Source: an uncultured Solobacterium sp.
GTDB taxonomy: Bacteria; Bacillota_I; Bacilli_A; Erysipelotrichales; Erysipelotrichaceae
Length of the DNA stretch: 64,000 nt
NCBI GenBank assembly: GCA_900543035.1
Contig: UQPV01000008.1
Coordinates: forward strand, 1-64,000
Direction: 5' to 3'
Shown here piece after piece: positions 32,901 to 40,992 of this stretch. Below the pieces are notes generated by a model that saw only the letters and a program-made list of their open reading frames with translations, was not told the origin of the DNA and made no database searches. Position numbers and translations under genes: made by a program. Every line of letters begins with the position of its first letter. The first letter of the stretch is position 1.

Positions 32901-35666
32901 GATGATCTGGACATTTCCGCTGAGCAGGTCACCGTCTGCGACATTGAGCCGGTCGCCCTGCTGAGGCGCTTCGGTATTCAAGATCGTGCGGACATCTGTC
33001 GTATATGTGCGATAACCATCGCTCACCTCAAAATAATACGTATAAGAAGTCTTGCCGAACAGATCGACGGCCGGCAGCGTGTAGCTGAAGACATCGCCGC
33101 CATTGCGCTGCAAGTTATATTTCAGGTACTCATCGGATAAGTCATCTCTGACATAAAGCGAAACGCTCTTGATGCTCGTGTCCGTGGAGACGGCTTCCAG
33201 CGCAAAGCGCAGCTCGCTGTCGGCAGTGAATGAATCCGGGGTCTCATCCGTGAGCACGGCATCGCTGACATCCTGCGGCAGCTGCGCCGCATAGACCGGC
33301 CGCAGCACGCCTTCCACGCTGCCCGGGGTCGGCGTATGCGCGTCATCCGCGATCACAGAGGCAAAACCACCCTCCTGATAACGATTCTGATAGACGATGG
33401 AGCGGTCTGTGTTCGTATTGTCTGCGCCATCCATGTTATAGGTGACAGCGTCGATGACATCGCCGACGTTGCTGGCGATCTTGACGCCGCGGGCGCTGCC
33501 ATTGGCCATGCCGTCGCAAGAGATTTCGATCAGCTGATCAGCCGTGAGGTCCACGCCCCATTTAGCATTGAAATCATCACGGGTAAGCGAGGCATTGCCG
33601 CCATTCTTGATCCAGAAGACCAGTGTCTCATGTGATCTCAGGATCTTATCCTCATCGCTTTCCCACCATACGGAGTCGCTGCCGCTGTCAGGATAATGGT
33701 AATACAGCTTATAGTCTTTCAGGTTGATATCCAGGTTAGAGTTGTTATAGATCTCGATGAACTCATAGGCGTCCGCGCCGTTCATGTTCGAAGTATCCGG
33801 GATCACTTCACTGACGACCAATGCCGGCGCCAGGGAAGCGTCTACGCTGTCATCCTGCACCGGGATGTTGCTGGCCGTATAGGAAGCGGTGTTGACGCCA
33901 TCCGTGATATTGACCACATACGATACGGTGTCTATTTCGCGGACATCGCTGTATGGAATGGCGCCCTTGAGCACACCGTCCTCATAGCGCATGGAGATGG
34001 TGCGCAGAGCTTCTTCGCCCTGCATGAGCGTGATGCTTGCGCTGAGCACCCGCTCCAGGTTCGTCTCGCTCATCGTGATCTCATAATCCGTGAGCGCGGA
34101 GAAGGAAGAAGGGGCATCGATCGTCAGGAACGGATCCTCGATGACAGCAGGTGTCGCATAGTGCCCTGGTACCTGCAGTTCGTCCAGCGTGCCCGGGGTC
34201 GGCGTGCCATCATAATGGACACTGCCCTGCGAGGTCTCATAGCGGTAAGAGATGCCTTCATCCTGGTTGATCGAACCGCCATTGCTGTCAGCGGCCGTGT
34301 AGCTGACCGCGCTCAGCGTCAGCCCGCTGTCTGATTCGATCTTCATGCCACGGCTGCCGCTATTGGACAAGCCATCGCTGCGCACCGTGGTCAGGGAGAT
34401 ACCTTCCTGCAGTGCCGTGCCATATTCCGCGTTGAAGTCATCGGCGCTGAGCTGCGCGTCTTCCACCGCGTCGTTGCGCACCCAGACCGTCAGGACCTTG
34501 CCAGCCTCCAGCTGGATGTCATCGGCCAGCTCCCATTCGGTCTCTTTGGTGCCATTCACATAAATGAAATGATACTGACGCAGGTCGATGGCCTCATCGG
34601 AAGCGTTGTAGATCTCAAAGAATTCATAAGCATCCGAGCCATCCACATTGGCGGTGTTGGGCACCAGTTCGGTGATGAGCAGCGGAGAATCATAAGCCAG
34701 CGGATCGCTGCCTTCCTGAGCCGTGACACGCATCGGCTCGCTCATAAAGGTATTCACGCCGTCGCTCAGCCGGACTTGCAGCTCAAAGGAATCCAGCTGC
34801 GCGATATCCGCTGCCGGAATGGCTGCCGTAAAGCTGCCGTCTTCGTAAGTCAGCGGATAACTGTGGCCATCGATCAGCGCTTCCGCTTCCAGCATGACAC
34901 TGTCTGTGGCGACAGCTGCGCGCACTACATAGGAAGAACCTTTGCGGAATGTGGTCTCTGCGTTGAGCGAAAGCGCGTCATTGCCCGCTTCGCTGACCTG
35001 ATAGATGCCTGCGGGGCGCTGTGTGTCTTCCAGCGTGCCCGGCGTAGGATCTTCATCATAAGAAAGCGTGACCTCCTGCACCTGGCCATCCTGATACGCG
35101 AACTTGATGCCCTTTTTGGTCTGGGCCTTTTCGCTGCCATCATTATAGGTGATGGAGCTGATCACCTGCTCGCTGTCCCGCACGATGACCTGCATCGAGC
35201 GTTCACCGGAATTGCTGAAGCCATTGACCGAATCAACGGTCTTCACGATCTGTACGCTGTCATCGATGCCATAATATGCGCGGAAATCCGCTTCAGTGAT
35301 CTGGGCGCTCTCCGCATTGGTCACCCAGACGACGAGCGTCTGTCCCGCTTTGATCACGGTGCCGCTGGGAATCTCCCAGTCCGTCAGGGTGCTGCCATTG
35401 ACATTGCGGATGAGCAAGTCATCCATTTCGATGTCACGATCGGATGTATTGTAAAGTTCGATGTATTCAAATGCGTCTGTGCCTGAAGCGGTGACCTGAT
35501 CGCTCTGGTGCGTGTCTGCGACGATCTCGCTGATCATCACCGGAGTGATCATCCTGGATAATTGGGTGTCTTCCGCATGCACGGCCGCGGCAGGCATCAA
35601 TGAAGATGCGGCGACCATGATGCTCATGCTGCCGGCGAGAAGCCGGTCCTTCTTGGTTTTGTTCAC
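29919..35666 (-). CDS. Giant surface protein: lamin-tail domains plus calcineurin-like phosphoesterase
   Basis: A protein of about 1,915 residues with an N-terminal signal peptide (VNKTKKDRLLAGSMSIMVAA...AVHAED). Three lamin-tail domains recur at roughly residues 45-225, 335-510 and 620-800, each with 'DAYEF(I/F)EIYN' and a closing 'TPTPGT' or 'DPTPGT'. A metallophosphoesterase spans about 1400-1690 with 'ESDTQYY', 'HNGDIID', 'GNHD' and 'SGHYHN'. An Ig-like domain ('SGTYTLTYTVSDEEGNSA' type) precedes a Pro/Asp-rich stretch and a C-terminal membrane helix with an RRR-K tail. No LPxTG is seen; 'NTGVPAQQG' may be an atypical sorting signal. I start at GTG 35666 after GGAGGG; ATG 35690 overlaps the promoter. 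Confidence 0.82.
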   Translation of the reverse strand: MNKTKKDRLLAGSMSIMVAASSLMPAAAVHAEDTQLSRMITPVMISEIVADTHQSDQVTASGTDAFEYIELYNTSDRDIEMDDLLIRNVNGSTLTDWEIPSGTVIKAGQTLVVWVTNAESAQITEADFRAYYGIDDSVQIVKTVDSVNGFSNSGERSMQVIVRDSEQVISSITYNDGSEKAQTKKGIKFAYQDGQVQEVTLSYDEDPTPGTLEDTQRPAGIYQVSEAGNDALSLNAETTFRKGSSYVVRAAVATDSVMLEAEALIDGHSYPLTYEDGSFTAAIPAADIAQLDSFELQVRLSDGVNTFMSEPMRVTAQEGSDPLAYDSPLLITELVPNTANVDGSDAYEFFEIYNASDEAIDLRQYHFIYVNGTKETEWELADDIQLEAGKVLTVWVRNDAVEDAQLSADDFNAEYGTALQEGISLTTVRSDGLSNSGSRGMKIESDSGLTLSAVSYTAADSNGGSINQDEGISYRYETSQGSVHYDGTPTPGTLDELQVPGHYATPAVIEDPFLTIDAPSSFSALTDYEITMSETNLERVLSASITLMQGEEALRTISMRYEDGVLKGAIPYSDVREIDTVSYVVNITDGVNTASYTASNIPVQDDSVDASLAPALVVSEVIPDTSNMNGADAYEFIEIYNNSNLDINLKDYKLYYHYPDSGSDSVWWESDEDKILRSHETLVFWIKNGGNASLTRDDFNAKWGVDLTADQLIEISCDGMANGSARGVKIASNVGDVIDAVTYNMDGADNTNTDRSIVYQNRYQEGGFASVIADDAHTPTPGSVEGVLRPVYAAQLPQDVSDAVLTDETPDSFTADSELRFALEAVSTDTSIKSVSLYVRDDLSDEYLKYNLQRNGGDVFSYTLPAVDLFGKTSYTYYFEVSDGYRTYTTDVRTILNTEAPQQGDRLNVADGDLLSGNVQIIGTGNDLRIDGEEVSADAVASISGSAKLAFDASQTDVFFKNAVSIGDDLIGVFNEGTYDSWVTYDYDIDARYFDAQSGQLTVAFHAGNKANALEHDIENNDDFVLKNIRMILPDGTSLRPVSYAGVRGIGAIEHTEENWHPQDPQPLENYAPETEISMGDGTSKTEILYVTFAIPQDSFNALRYTLDTTALTDGAHTISSASASATVTVDNTAPQITANIEEGAQIRNTRIEASAQDAISEHVTLQAVLDGQIISLPYAVSSTTLDPGTHTLVLTASDEAGNTATQTITFTTPRENADAEVVQPGADTTVTSDPTFSVTVNDPTEDVMNVTFKKGERHTLDDGSIQVAEGVAQTSGTSDPVFDAASGSGFPYQTFDITLSEAAKASDTVKIDWSGASNNAKTFLYARNIHTGAWDQLDTQIEADGETMKLSAEITLENYLSDGKVSVMVQNGEGYTPPQYAAQNARITTSNENDTPREDYDFTFVVESDTQYYNEDYEGNPEQDVDGNYQYQLDIHNWVLANRERMNIQYMFHNGDIIDDEHLIPEWENADAAYRMLDEAGLPYGVLAGNHDVGHLNDDYTNFWRYFGEQRYSSNPWYGGSYQNNRGHYDLITVGGIDFIMLYMGWEIGDEQIEWMNDVLAQYPERKAILNFHEYLLASGGMGEQPQRIYDEVVATNPNVCMVLSGHYHNAQTRIDEFDDDGDGVNDRKVYQMLFDYQGLSQGGMGYIRLMHFDLEGQRIIVRTYSPSLDDYDAKDETGIGDVAGINGEETFEIPFSDLGIVPQNKELRTDSLKVNVYGDEVIGSVSGVNSGETASFTMENALNGTFGWYAEITDENGGLTRTDVQNVTIAKDETPTITVPQDAQIALGDSFDPMQGVSAHDYAGRDITERISVTGSVDTSAAGTYTLTYTVSDEEGNSATAVRVITVVDEDKDPVQPEQPSDGTDADDPTHRPDQGNTGVPAQQGTLFAGMAIAAAAAFLALMRRRISTLLRK

Positions 35667-35688
35667 GATTTTCCCTCCATTCGGGTTC

Positions 35689-35697
35689 ATTATAGCA
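35689..35697 (-). promoter_or_regulatory. Extended -10 promoter of the surface-protein gene
   Basis: Read on the minus strand this is TGCTATAAT, a perfect extended -10. A TTAACA lies 20 bases further upstream, a poor distance for a -35. Confidence 0.5.
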
Positions 35698-35802
35698 GGA
35701 TGAAAATCACATTATGTTAAGTGCCCGTAAAGAATACATCAAAAGGAAGTAAGGCGGCATGCCTGAGCTTAGTGTGTGCAGATCCTGGCCGCTGATCACA
35801 GA

Positions 35803-35835
35803 AAAAAACCGGTCCCGCTGGATGGGGACCGGTCT
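35803..35835 (-). terminator. Terminator of the MATE-HAD operon
   Basis: On the minus strand ACCGGTCC and GGGACCGGT form a strong GC-rich stem followed by TTTTTTT. Confidence 0.9.
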
Positions 35836-35842
35836 TGCACCG

Positions 35843-36484
35843 TCATCTGTTCTGCAGGGCGCAGAGGATGTCTGGCAGTTCGCGGTAATCGCTGAAGCAG
35901 GCATCTGCCTGGCTCTGGTCAAACCCGAAGCGCTCATCTTTCCTGGCGATCACGCGCATGCCCGCACGCTTGGCAGCCAGGATGCCATAGGTGCTGTCCT
36001 CGATGGCCACGCATGCCTGCGGCGGAAGCGCCAGCATGTTCGCCGCTGTGAGATAGATCTGCGGTGAAGGCTTGGACTCGGTGAACATCTCCCCGCTGAG
36101 GCAGAAGCGGAACAGGCCATCCAGCCGGCAGGCGGAGAGCACTTCCTGGATCCTCTCCATGCGCGAGGATGAAGCCAGCGCGAGAGGATAGCGCTCAGCC
36201 AGCCAAGTGAGGACCTCGCGTTCGTGAGGGAACATGAGCTGTGCCGCATCAGGCATCGGGCAGCAGGCGTCCATGCGGCGGAAAAAGTCAGCCATGTCCA
36301 CATCGCTGCCGGCAACCTTGCGGACGAAGCGTTCGGCATGGGCGGATGAACCGCCGGCCAAGGCGAGCACATCTGCCATCTGAAACGGGATGCCCTCCTG
36401 CTTCAGAAAGCGCAGCGTGCGTTCCAGGTAGATGCGCTCGCTGTCGATGAGGATACCGTCCATATCAAAGATCACTGCGTCCAT
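35843..36484 (-). CDS. HAD-superfamily hydrolase, beta-phosphoglucomutase-like
   Basis: A 213-residue HAD phosphatase/mutase with motif I 'VIFDMDGILIDSE', motif II 'LALASSS', motif III lysine in 'TESKPSPQIYLTA' and motif IV 'CVAIEDSTYGILAAKRAG', plus an alpha-helical cap (about residues 15-80). This is the subgroup of beta-phosphoglucomutases and small sugar-phosphate phosphatases. The substrate cannot be told. It lies three bases after the MATE stop and shares its transcript. Confidence 0.85.
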   Translation of the reverse strand: MDAVIFDMDGILIDSERIYLERTLRFLKQEGIPFQMADVLALAGGSSAHAERFVRKVAGSDVDMADFFRRMDACCPMPDAAQLMFPHEREVLTWLAERYPLALASSSRMERIQEVLSACRLDGLFRFCLSGEMFTESKPSPQIYLTAANMLALPPQACVAIEDSTYGILAAKRAGMRVIARKDERFGFDQSQADACFSDYRELPDILCALQNR

Positions 36485-36487
36485 CGC

Positions 36488-37828
36488 TCAGCTCTCCTGC
36501 AGCCAGCTGCCTCTGCGGTAATAGAGGATGAAGATGACCGTGGAGACGAGCCAGCTCAGCGGCCAGCCAAGCAGCACGGTCTCGATGCTGTGGAACAGCG
36601 GGACCGTGAGCATGATCCACGCCATGCGCAGGCCGCACCAGCAGGCGATGATGATGACCATGGCGCTGGCGGCCCGATTGGCTCCGCGCAGCACGCCGCT
36701 GACGGCATGGGAGATGGCCAGCAGGAAATACCCCGGTGCCAGCAGCGTCAGCATCGTATGCCCATAAAAGAGGACCTGCGGATCATTGGAGAAGATGCGC
36801 AGCGCGGCATCGCCGAACAAGAAGAGCAATGCGCTGATAAGCAGGGAAGTGCACACCGTGAGGATGAGGCATGCCCGCATCCCCTGCCGCACCCGCTGCG
36901 GCTTTCCTGCGCCGAGGTTCTGCCCGGTGAAGGTGGTGATGGCCATCGAGTAGCTCATCGCCGGCAAGATGGCGAAGCCGTCGATCTTCGTATAAGCCCC
37001 GCACCCGGCCATGGCCGCTGAACCGAAGGCGTTGATGTTGCTTTGCACGATGAGGTTGGAAAACGAGACGATGGCATTCTGGATCCCGCTGGGCAGGCCG
37101 ACCCGCACCACTTCGCCCAGGATATGGCCATGGATCTTCAGCTGAGAGAAGCGCAGCCGGTAGAGGGCATTCCCCTTCATCATCAGTGCCCAGATGAGCA
37201 CGGCGCTGATGCCCTGCGCGATGAGCGTCGCCCAGGCGACCCCGGCGATGCCCATATGGAACCAGACGACAAAGCCGTAATCCAGCGCGACGTTGATCAG
37301 CGAGGACAGGATGAGGAAGAACAGCGGGGTGCGGGAATCGCCCAGCGCCCGCAGCACGCCGCTGCCCATGTTATAGATCATGACCCCCAGGATCCCATAG
37401 AAGTAAATGCGCAGATACAGGATCGAATCGGCCATGACATCATCCGGCACGCCGATCCAGCGCAGGATGAAGGGCGTGAGCAATACGCCGGCAAAGGTCA
37501 TGACGATGCCGGCGATGACGATCATGCACATGGAGGTATGGATCGAATCAGAAAGGCCTGTCTCATCGCGCGCGCCGAAATAACGGGCGATCACCACGCC
37601 GGCCCCGACCGAAAGCCCCATGAAAAAGCTGATGAGCAGATTGATGATCGGCGAACTTGAGGTCACGGCGGCGAGTGCCTCTTTGCCGACAAAATTGCCG
37701 ACGATCATCGAATCGACCGCATTGTAAAGCTGCTGGAAGATATTGCCCAGCACGAGCGGGACAGAGAAGAGGATCAGCTGTTTCCATATGTTCCCCTCGC
37801 TCATCAGTCCCCGTACTTCCTGTGTCAT
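36488..37828 (-). CDS. MATE-family multidrug efflux transporter
   Basis: A 446-residue membrane protein with 12 predicted helices in two repeats. Family segments are 'LILFSVPLVLGNIFQQLYNAVDSMIVGNFVGKEALAAVTSSSPI' near the N-terminus and 'GLPSGIQNAIVSFSNLIVQSNINAFGS' in the second half. Such proteins exchange Na+ or H+ for organic cations and drugs. The frame opens at 37927 but the first 30 residues are not family-like; AAAGGGG lies nine bases before the ATG at 37828, and TATACT just above it is the likely -10. It is co-transcribed with the HAD gene. Confidence 0.87.
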   Translation of the reverse strand: MTQEVRGLMSEGNIWKQLILFSVPLVLGNIFQQLYNAVDSMIVGNFVGKEALAAVTSSSPIINLLISFFMGLSVGAGVVIARYFGARDETGLSDSIHTSMCMIVIAGIVMTFAGVLLTPFILRWIGVPDDVMADSILYLRIYFYGILGVMIYNMGSGVLRALGDSRTPLFFLILSSLINVALDYGFVVWFHMGIAGVAWATLIAQGISAVLIWALMMKGNALYRLRFSQLKIHGHILGEVVRVGLPSGIQNAIVSFSNLIVQSNINAFGSAAMAGCGAYTKIDGFAILPAMSYSMAITTFTGQNLGAGKPQRVRQGMRACLILTVCTSLLISALLFLFGDAALRIFSNDPQVLFYGHTMLTLLAPGYFLLAISHAVSGVLRGANRAASAMVIIIACWCGLRMAWIMLTVPLFHSIETVLLGWPLSWLVSTVIFILYYRRGSWLQES

Positions 37829-37888
37829 TTCATTCATCCCCTTTAGCGATAACAGTATAAAACGAAACGAGGGGAAAGAAAAGCCATG

Positions 37889-37917
37889 AAAAAAAGGATT
37901 TCCACGGATGGAAATCC
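37889..37917 (-). terminator. Terminator of the DegV gene
   Basis: On the minus strand GGATTTCC and GGAAATCC form a perfect eight-base stem with a six-base loop, followed by TTTTTTT. Confidence 0.9.
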
Positions 37918-37923
37918 TCACGG

Positions 37924-38793
37924 TCATTTCATGCGCGCATCACCCAGGAAGAACAAGGCCATCGTATCCGGGCCAGTGTGTGAGCCGATGACCGGTCCGA
38001 TATAGTTGATGAGACATTTCTGGATGCCGAATTTATCTTTGACCATCTGGGCCAGCGCATCTGCGTCCTGGCGGCAGTCGGCATGGCAGATCATGAAGAT
38101 GTCATTCTCCTCGCGGCGGCTGCCCATCTGTCTGTCCATCATGTCGATCAGCGCCTTCATGCCCTTCTTGCGGCCATGGGCCTTGCCAGTAGGGATCAGC
38201 TTTCCTTCATCGTTCATCTGGATGAGCGGCTTGATGGAGAGCATCGTGCCCACTACGGCGGTGGAGCGGGAAACGCGTCCGCCGCGCATCAGGTGATAAA
38301 GGTCATCGGCGAGCACGACATGGCAGATGTTGAGGCGGTTAGCCATCACCCAGTCGCGTATCTCTGCAAATGAAGCGCCTTTCTCTTTCCGCTCCACTGC
38401 CTTATATAGCAGCAGTCCCTGTCCCAGCGAAGCACACAGTGAATCGATGACCTCGATATGCCAGCCTTCCTCGCGCAGCTCTTCCGCTGCCAGCGCGCAG
38501 CTGTTATATGTGCCGCTGAGCCCTGAGGAAAAAGAGATGCACAGCACATCCTTGCCAGTATTCAGCACTTTGAGAAATTGTTCCTTTGCGTTCTGCGGAT
38601 TGATCTGCGAGGTGGTCGGCAGCGATCCTTCACGCATCTTGCGGTAAAACTCCTCATCGCTCTGCATATGCCCTTCGCCATAAGTTTCCCCGTCCATCGT
38701 ATAGCTCAGATACATGACCGGGATCTGATGTTCTTCGTAAAATGAAGCGGGAAGATCTCCCATGTTGTCTGTCATGATTACATATTCGCTCAT
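37924..38793 (-). CDS. DegV family fatty-acid-binding protein
   Basis: A 289-residue DegV protein. It has 'YVIMTDNMGDLPASFYEEHQIPVMYLSYTMDG' at the start, 'LPTTSQINPQNAKEQFLKVLNTGKDVLCISFSSGLSGTYNS' and 'DDLYHLMRGGRVSRSTAVVGTMLSIKPLI'. The family binds long-chain fatty acids, and the FakB members present them to the kinase FakA; no FakA gene is in the window. The AGGAGG site and TATAAT at 38841-38846 (minus strand, with TTGTGA 17 bases further) support start and promoter. Monocistronic. Confidence 0.88.
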   Translation of the reverse strand: MSEYVIMTDNMGDLPASFYEEHQIPVMYLSYTMDGETYGEGHMQSDEEFYRKMREGSLPTTSQINPQNAKEQFLKVLNTGKDVLCISFSSGLSGTYNSCALAAEELREEGWHIEVIDSLCASLGQGLLLYKAVERKEKGASFAEIRDWVMANRLNICHVVLADDLYHLMRGGRVSRSTAVVGTMLSIKPLIQMNDEGKLIPTGKAHGRKKGMKALIDMMDRQMGSRREENDIFMICHADCRQDADALAQMVKDKFGIQKCLINYIGPVIGSHTGPDTMALFFLGDARMK

Positions 38794-38962
38794 ATCTTTC
38801 CTCCTGTTCCCGATAGTGTGCAGACTTCTGTCTTGATGAAATTATAATACCAGCGAAGGGGAATCACAAGAAAAACAAGGGAATCTGGTTCACATGCACA
38901 GACAGTCTCTCTTTCGTTGAAAATATTTTCATGAAAAAACAAGAAAAATATCAGAAGGCATG

Positions 38963-38991
38963 TTGACAATTTTCATTTTGGGGCGTATCCT
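38963..38991 (+). promoter_or_regulatory. Promoter of the leucine operon
   Basis: TTGACA, a 17-base spacer and TATCCT, immediately before the T-box leader. Confidence 0.8.
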
Positions 38992-39004
38992 AAAGTCAAT
39001 AACA

Positions 39005-39265
39005 AAAGCGAAGAACGGGATCAGGAACGGATATCCCCTGGCACAGAGAGCTGCCGTATGGTGCGAGGCAGCGCAGGCATCGGTTTCAGCTCACCCGGGA
39101 GCTATGACTTGAACGCGTGCCGCAAGTAAGTGTCATCGGAATTCTCAGCCGTTATCGTGAGAGCGTATTCGACAGTGATACGTAATGAGCGGGTGCATTG
39201 CACCAAGTGAAGTGGTACCGCGGGAGTGACAGCTTTCGTCTTCAGAGGAAGATGGAAGCTTTTTT
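39005..39265 (+). ncRNA. Leucine T-box riboswitch leader
   Basis: A roughly 260-base leader with the classic elements: the AGAGAG/GGTGCGA stem I signature (39045-39066), a probable CUC specifier at 39090-39092 in 'TTTCAGCTCACCCGGGAGC', and the T-box AAGTGAAGTGGTACCGCGGG (39205-39224). It is followed by a terminator (AGCTTTCGTCTTC / GAAGATGGAAGCT, then six T residues, 39231-39265). Uncharged tRNA-Leu(GAG) should pair with the specifier and T-box, favouring the antiterminator and leuACDB expression when leucine is short. The CUC choice was made by alignment to known leaders by eye. Confidence 0.9.
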
Positions 39266-39291
39266 GTTGTTTGGATACAGGAGGAGACTAC

Positions 39292-40986
39292 ATGAAAGGA
39301 TTTGAAAAGTACAGCAGACAGTATTTCATGCCGCCGGAACCGTGCATGGAATGGACGAAGAAAGAGTATGTGGACAAAGCGCCGGTATGGTGCAGCGTCG
39401 ATCTGCGCGATGGCAACCAGTCGCTCATCATTCCGATGAGCCTGGAAGAGAAGCTGGAGTTTTTCAAGCTGCTCGTCAAGGTCGGCTTCAAGGAGATCGA
39501 GGTCGGCTTTCCGGCCGCTTCCCAGACCGAGTTCGACTTCATGCGCACATTGATCGAACAGGATATGATCCCGGATGATGTGACCGTGCAGGTGCTGACC
39601 CAGGCGCGCGAACACATCATCAAGCGGACATTCGAGGCGGTCAAGGGCGCCAAGCGCGAGAATGTCATCGTGCACCTGTACAATTCCACCTCAAAGGCAC
39701 AGCGCGAGCAGGTCTTCCGCAAATCAAAGGAAGAGATCAAGCAGATCGCTGTGGAAGGCGCGAAGCTGCTGCAGGAACTGAGCGAGCGCGACGGCGGAGG
39801 ATACCGGTTCGAATACTCTCCAGAGAGCTTTACCGGCACGGAAGTCGATTATGCCCTGGAAGTGTGCAACGCCGTGCTCGATGTCTGGCAGCCAAGCGCA
39901 GACAACAAGGTGATCATCAACCTGCCGGTGACGGTGGAGATGTCCATGCCGCACGTCTATGCCAGCCAGATCGAATATATGTGCAAGCACATGAACTACC
40001 GCGAAAACGTCATCGTCTCCCTGCATCCGCACAATGACCGCGGCTGCGGCGTGGCCGACAGCGAGATGGGTCTGCTGGCCGGCGCTGACCGCATCGAGGG
40101 CACGCTCTTCGGCAACGGCGAGCGCACCGGCAACGTGGACATCATCACCCTGGCGATGAACATGTATTCCATGGGCGTGGATCCGCAGCTCGATTTCAGC
40201 GATATGCCGCATATCGTCGATGTCTATGAACAAGTGACGCGCATGAAGGTCGGCTATCGTCAGCCCTATGCCGGACAGCTTGTATTCGCGGCCTTCAGCG
40301 GCTCCCATCAGGATGCCATTGCCAAAGGCATGCACTATCGCGAAGAACATGACGAGAAACAGTGGACCGTGCCATACTTGCCGATCGACCCGCGCGATGT
40401 CGGCAGAGTGTATGAGACCGACGTCATCCGCATCAATTCGCAGTCTGGCAAGGGCGGCGTCGCCTACATGCTGGAAGAATATTATGGCTATGAGCTTCCG
40501 ATCGACATGCGTGAGGAGATCGGCTATTTCATGAAGGGCATCAGCGATGAACAGCACAAGGAGCTGCTCCCCAACGAAGTCAGAGATCTCTTCGAAAAAG
40601 AATACCGCAATGTGGAAGCGCCGTTTACCATGGAAGATTTCCACTTCGCCAGAGAAGGAGAGAACTTCATCTGTACGCTGCGCCTGGAGGCAGACGGCCA
40701 GCGGATCAATGCAGTAGGCACCGGAAATGGACGCCTGGATGCGCTGAGCAACGCTTTGCGCAACAACACCAGCGTAAAATTCGACATCATGGATTATAAG
40801 GAACATTCGCTCACCAAAGGCTCGACATCCAAGGCGGTCTCTTATGTGAAGATCAAGGATTGCCGCAACCTGGATCAGTGGGGCGTGGGCATCCATGAGG
40901 ATATCATCACATCGAGCGTACTGGCGATCTTCTCCGCGCTGAACCGCGCGCTGAAGCAGCGCAGAGCGCAGGAAGGAAAGGGGTAA
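39292..40986 (+). CDS. leuA: 2-isopropylmalate synthase (long LeuA type)
   Basis: A 564-residue enzyme condensing 2-oxoisovalerate with acetyl-CoA, the first committed step to leucine. It has 'VWCSVDLRDGNQSLIIPM' (DRxDGxQ-type metal site), 'EVGFPAASQTEFDF', 'LHPHNDRGCGVADSEMGLLAGADRIEGTLFGNGERTGNVD' and a C-terminal leucine-sensing domain (about residues 430-555). The N-terminus and length match the longer actinobacterial-type LeuA, not the 510-residue Bacillus form. The ATG at 39292 follows GGAGGAG; the frame upstream runs into the T-box terminator. Confidence 0.93.
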   Translation: MKGFEKYSRQYFMPPEPCMEWTKKEYVDKAPVWCSVDLRDGNQSLIIPMSLEEKLEFFKLLVKVGFKEIEVGFPAASQTEFDFMRTLIEQDMIPDDVTVQVLTQAREHIIKRTFEAVKGAKRENVIVHLYNSTSKAQREQVFRKSKEEIKQIAVEGAKLLQELSERDGGGYRFEYSPESFTGTEVDYALEVCNAVLDVWQPSADNKVIINLPVTVEMSMPHVYASQIEYMCKHMNYRENVIVSLHPHNDRGCGVADSEMGLLAGADRIEGTLFGNGERTGNVDIITLAMNMYSMGVDPQLDFSDMPHIVDVYEQVTRMKVGYRQPYAGQLVFAAFSGSHQDAIAKGMHYREEHDEKQWTVPYLPIDPRDVGRVYETDVIRINSQSGKGGVAYMLEEYYGYELPIDMREEIGYFMKGISDEQHKELLPNEVRDLFEKEYRNVEAPFTMEDFHFAREGENFICTLRLEADGQRINAVGTGNGRLDALSNALRNNTSVKFDIMDYKEHSLTKGSTSKAVSYVKIKDCRNLDQWGVGIHEDIITSSVLAIFSALNRALKQRRAQEGKG

Positions 40987-40992
40987 GACGAC

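Noticed and set aside
31080-33140. 686-codon plus-strand frame inside the surface-protein gene
   Set aside because: Mirror frame of a repeat-rich gene with low stop-codon density; no ribosome binding site and no recognisable domain.
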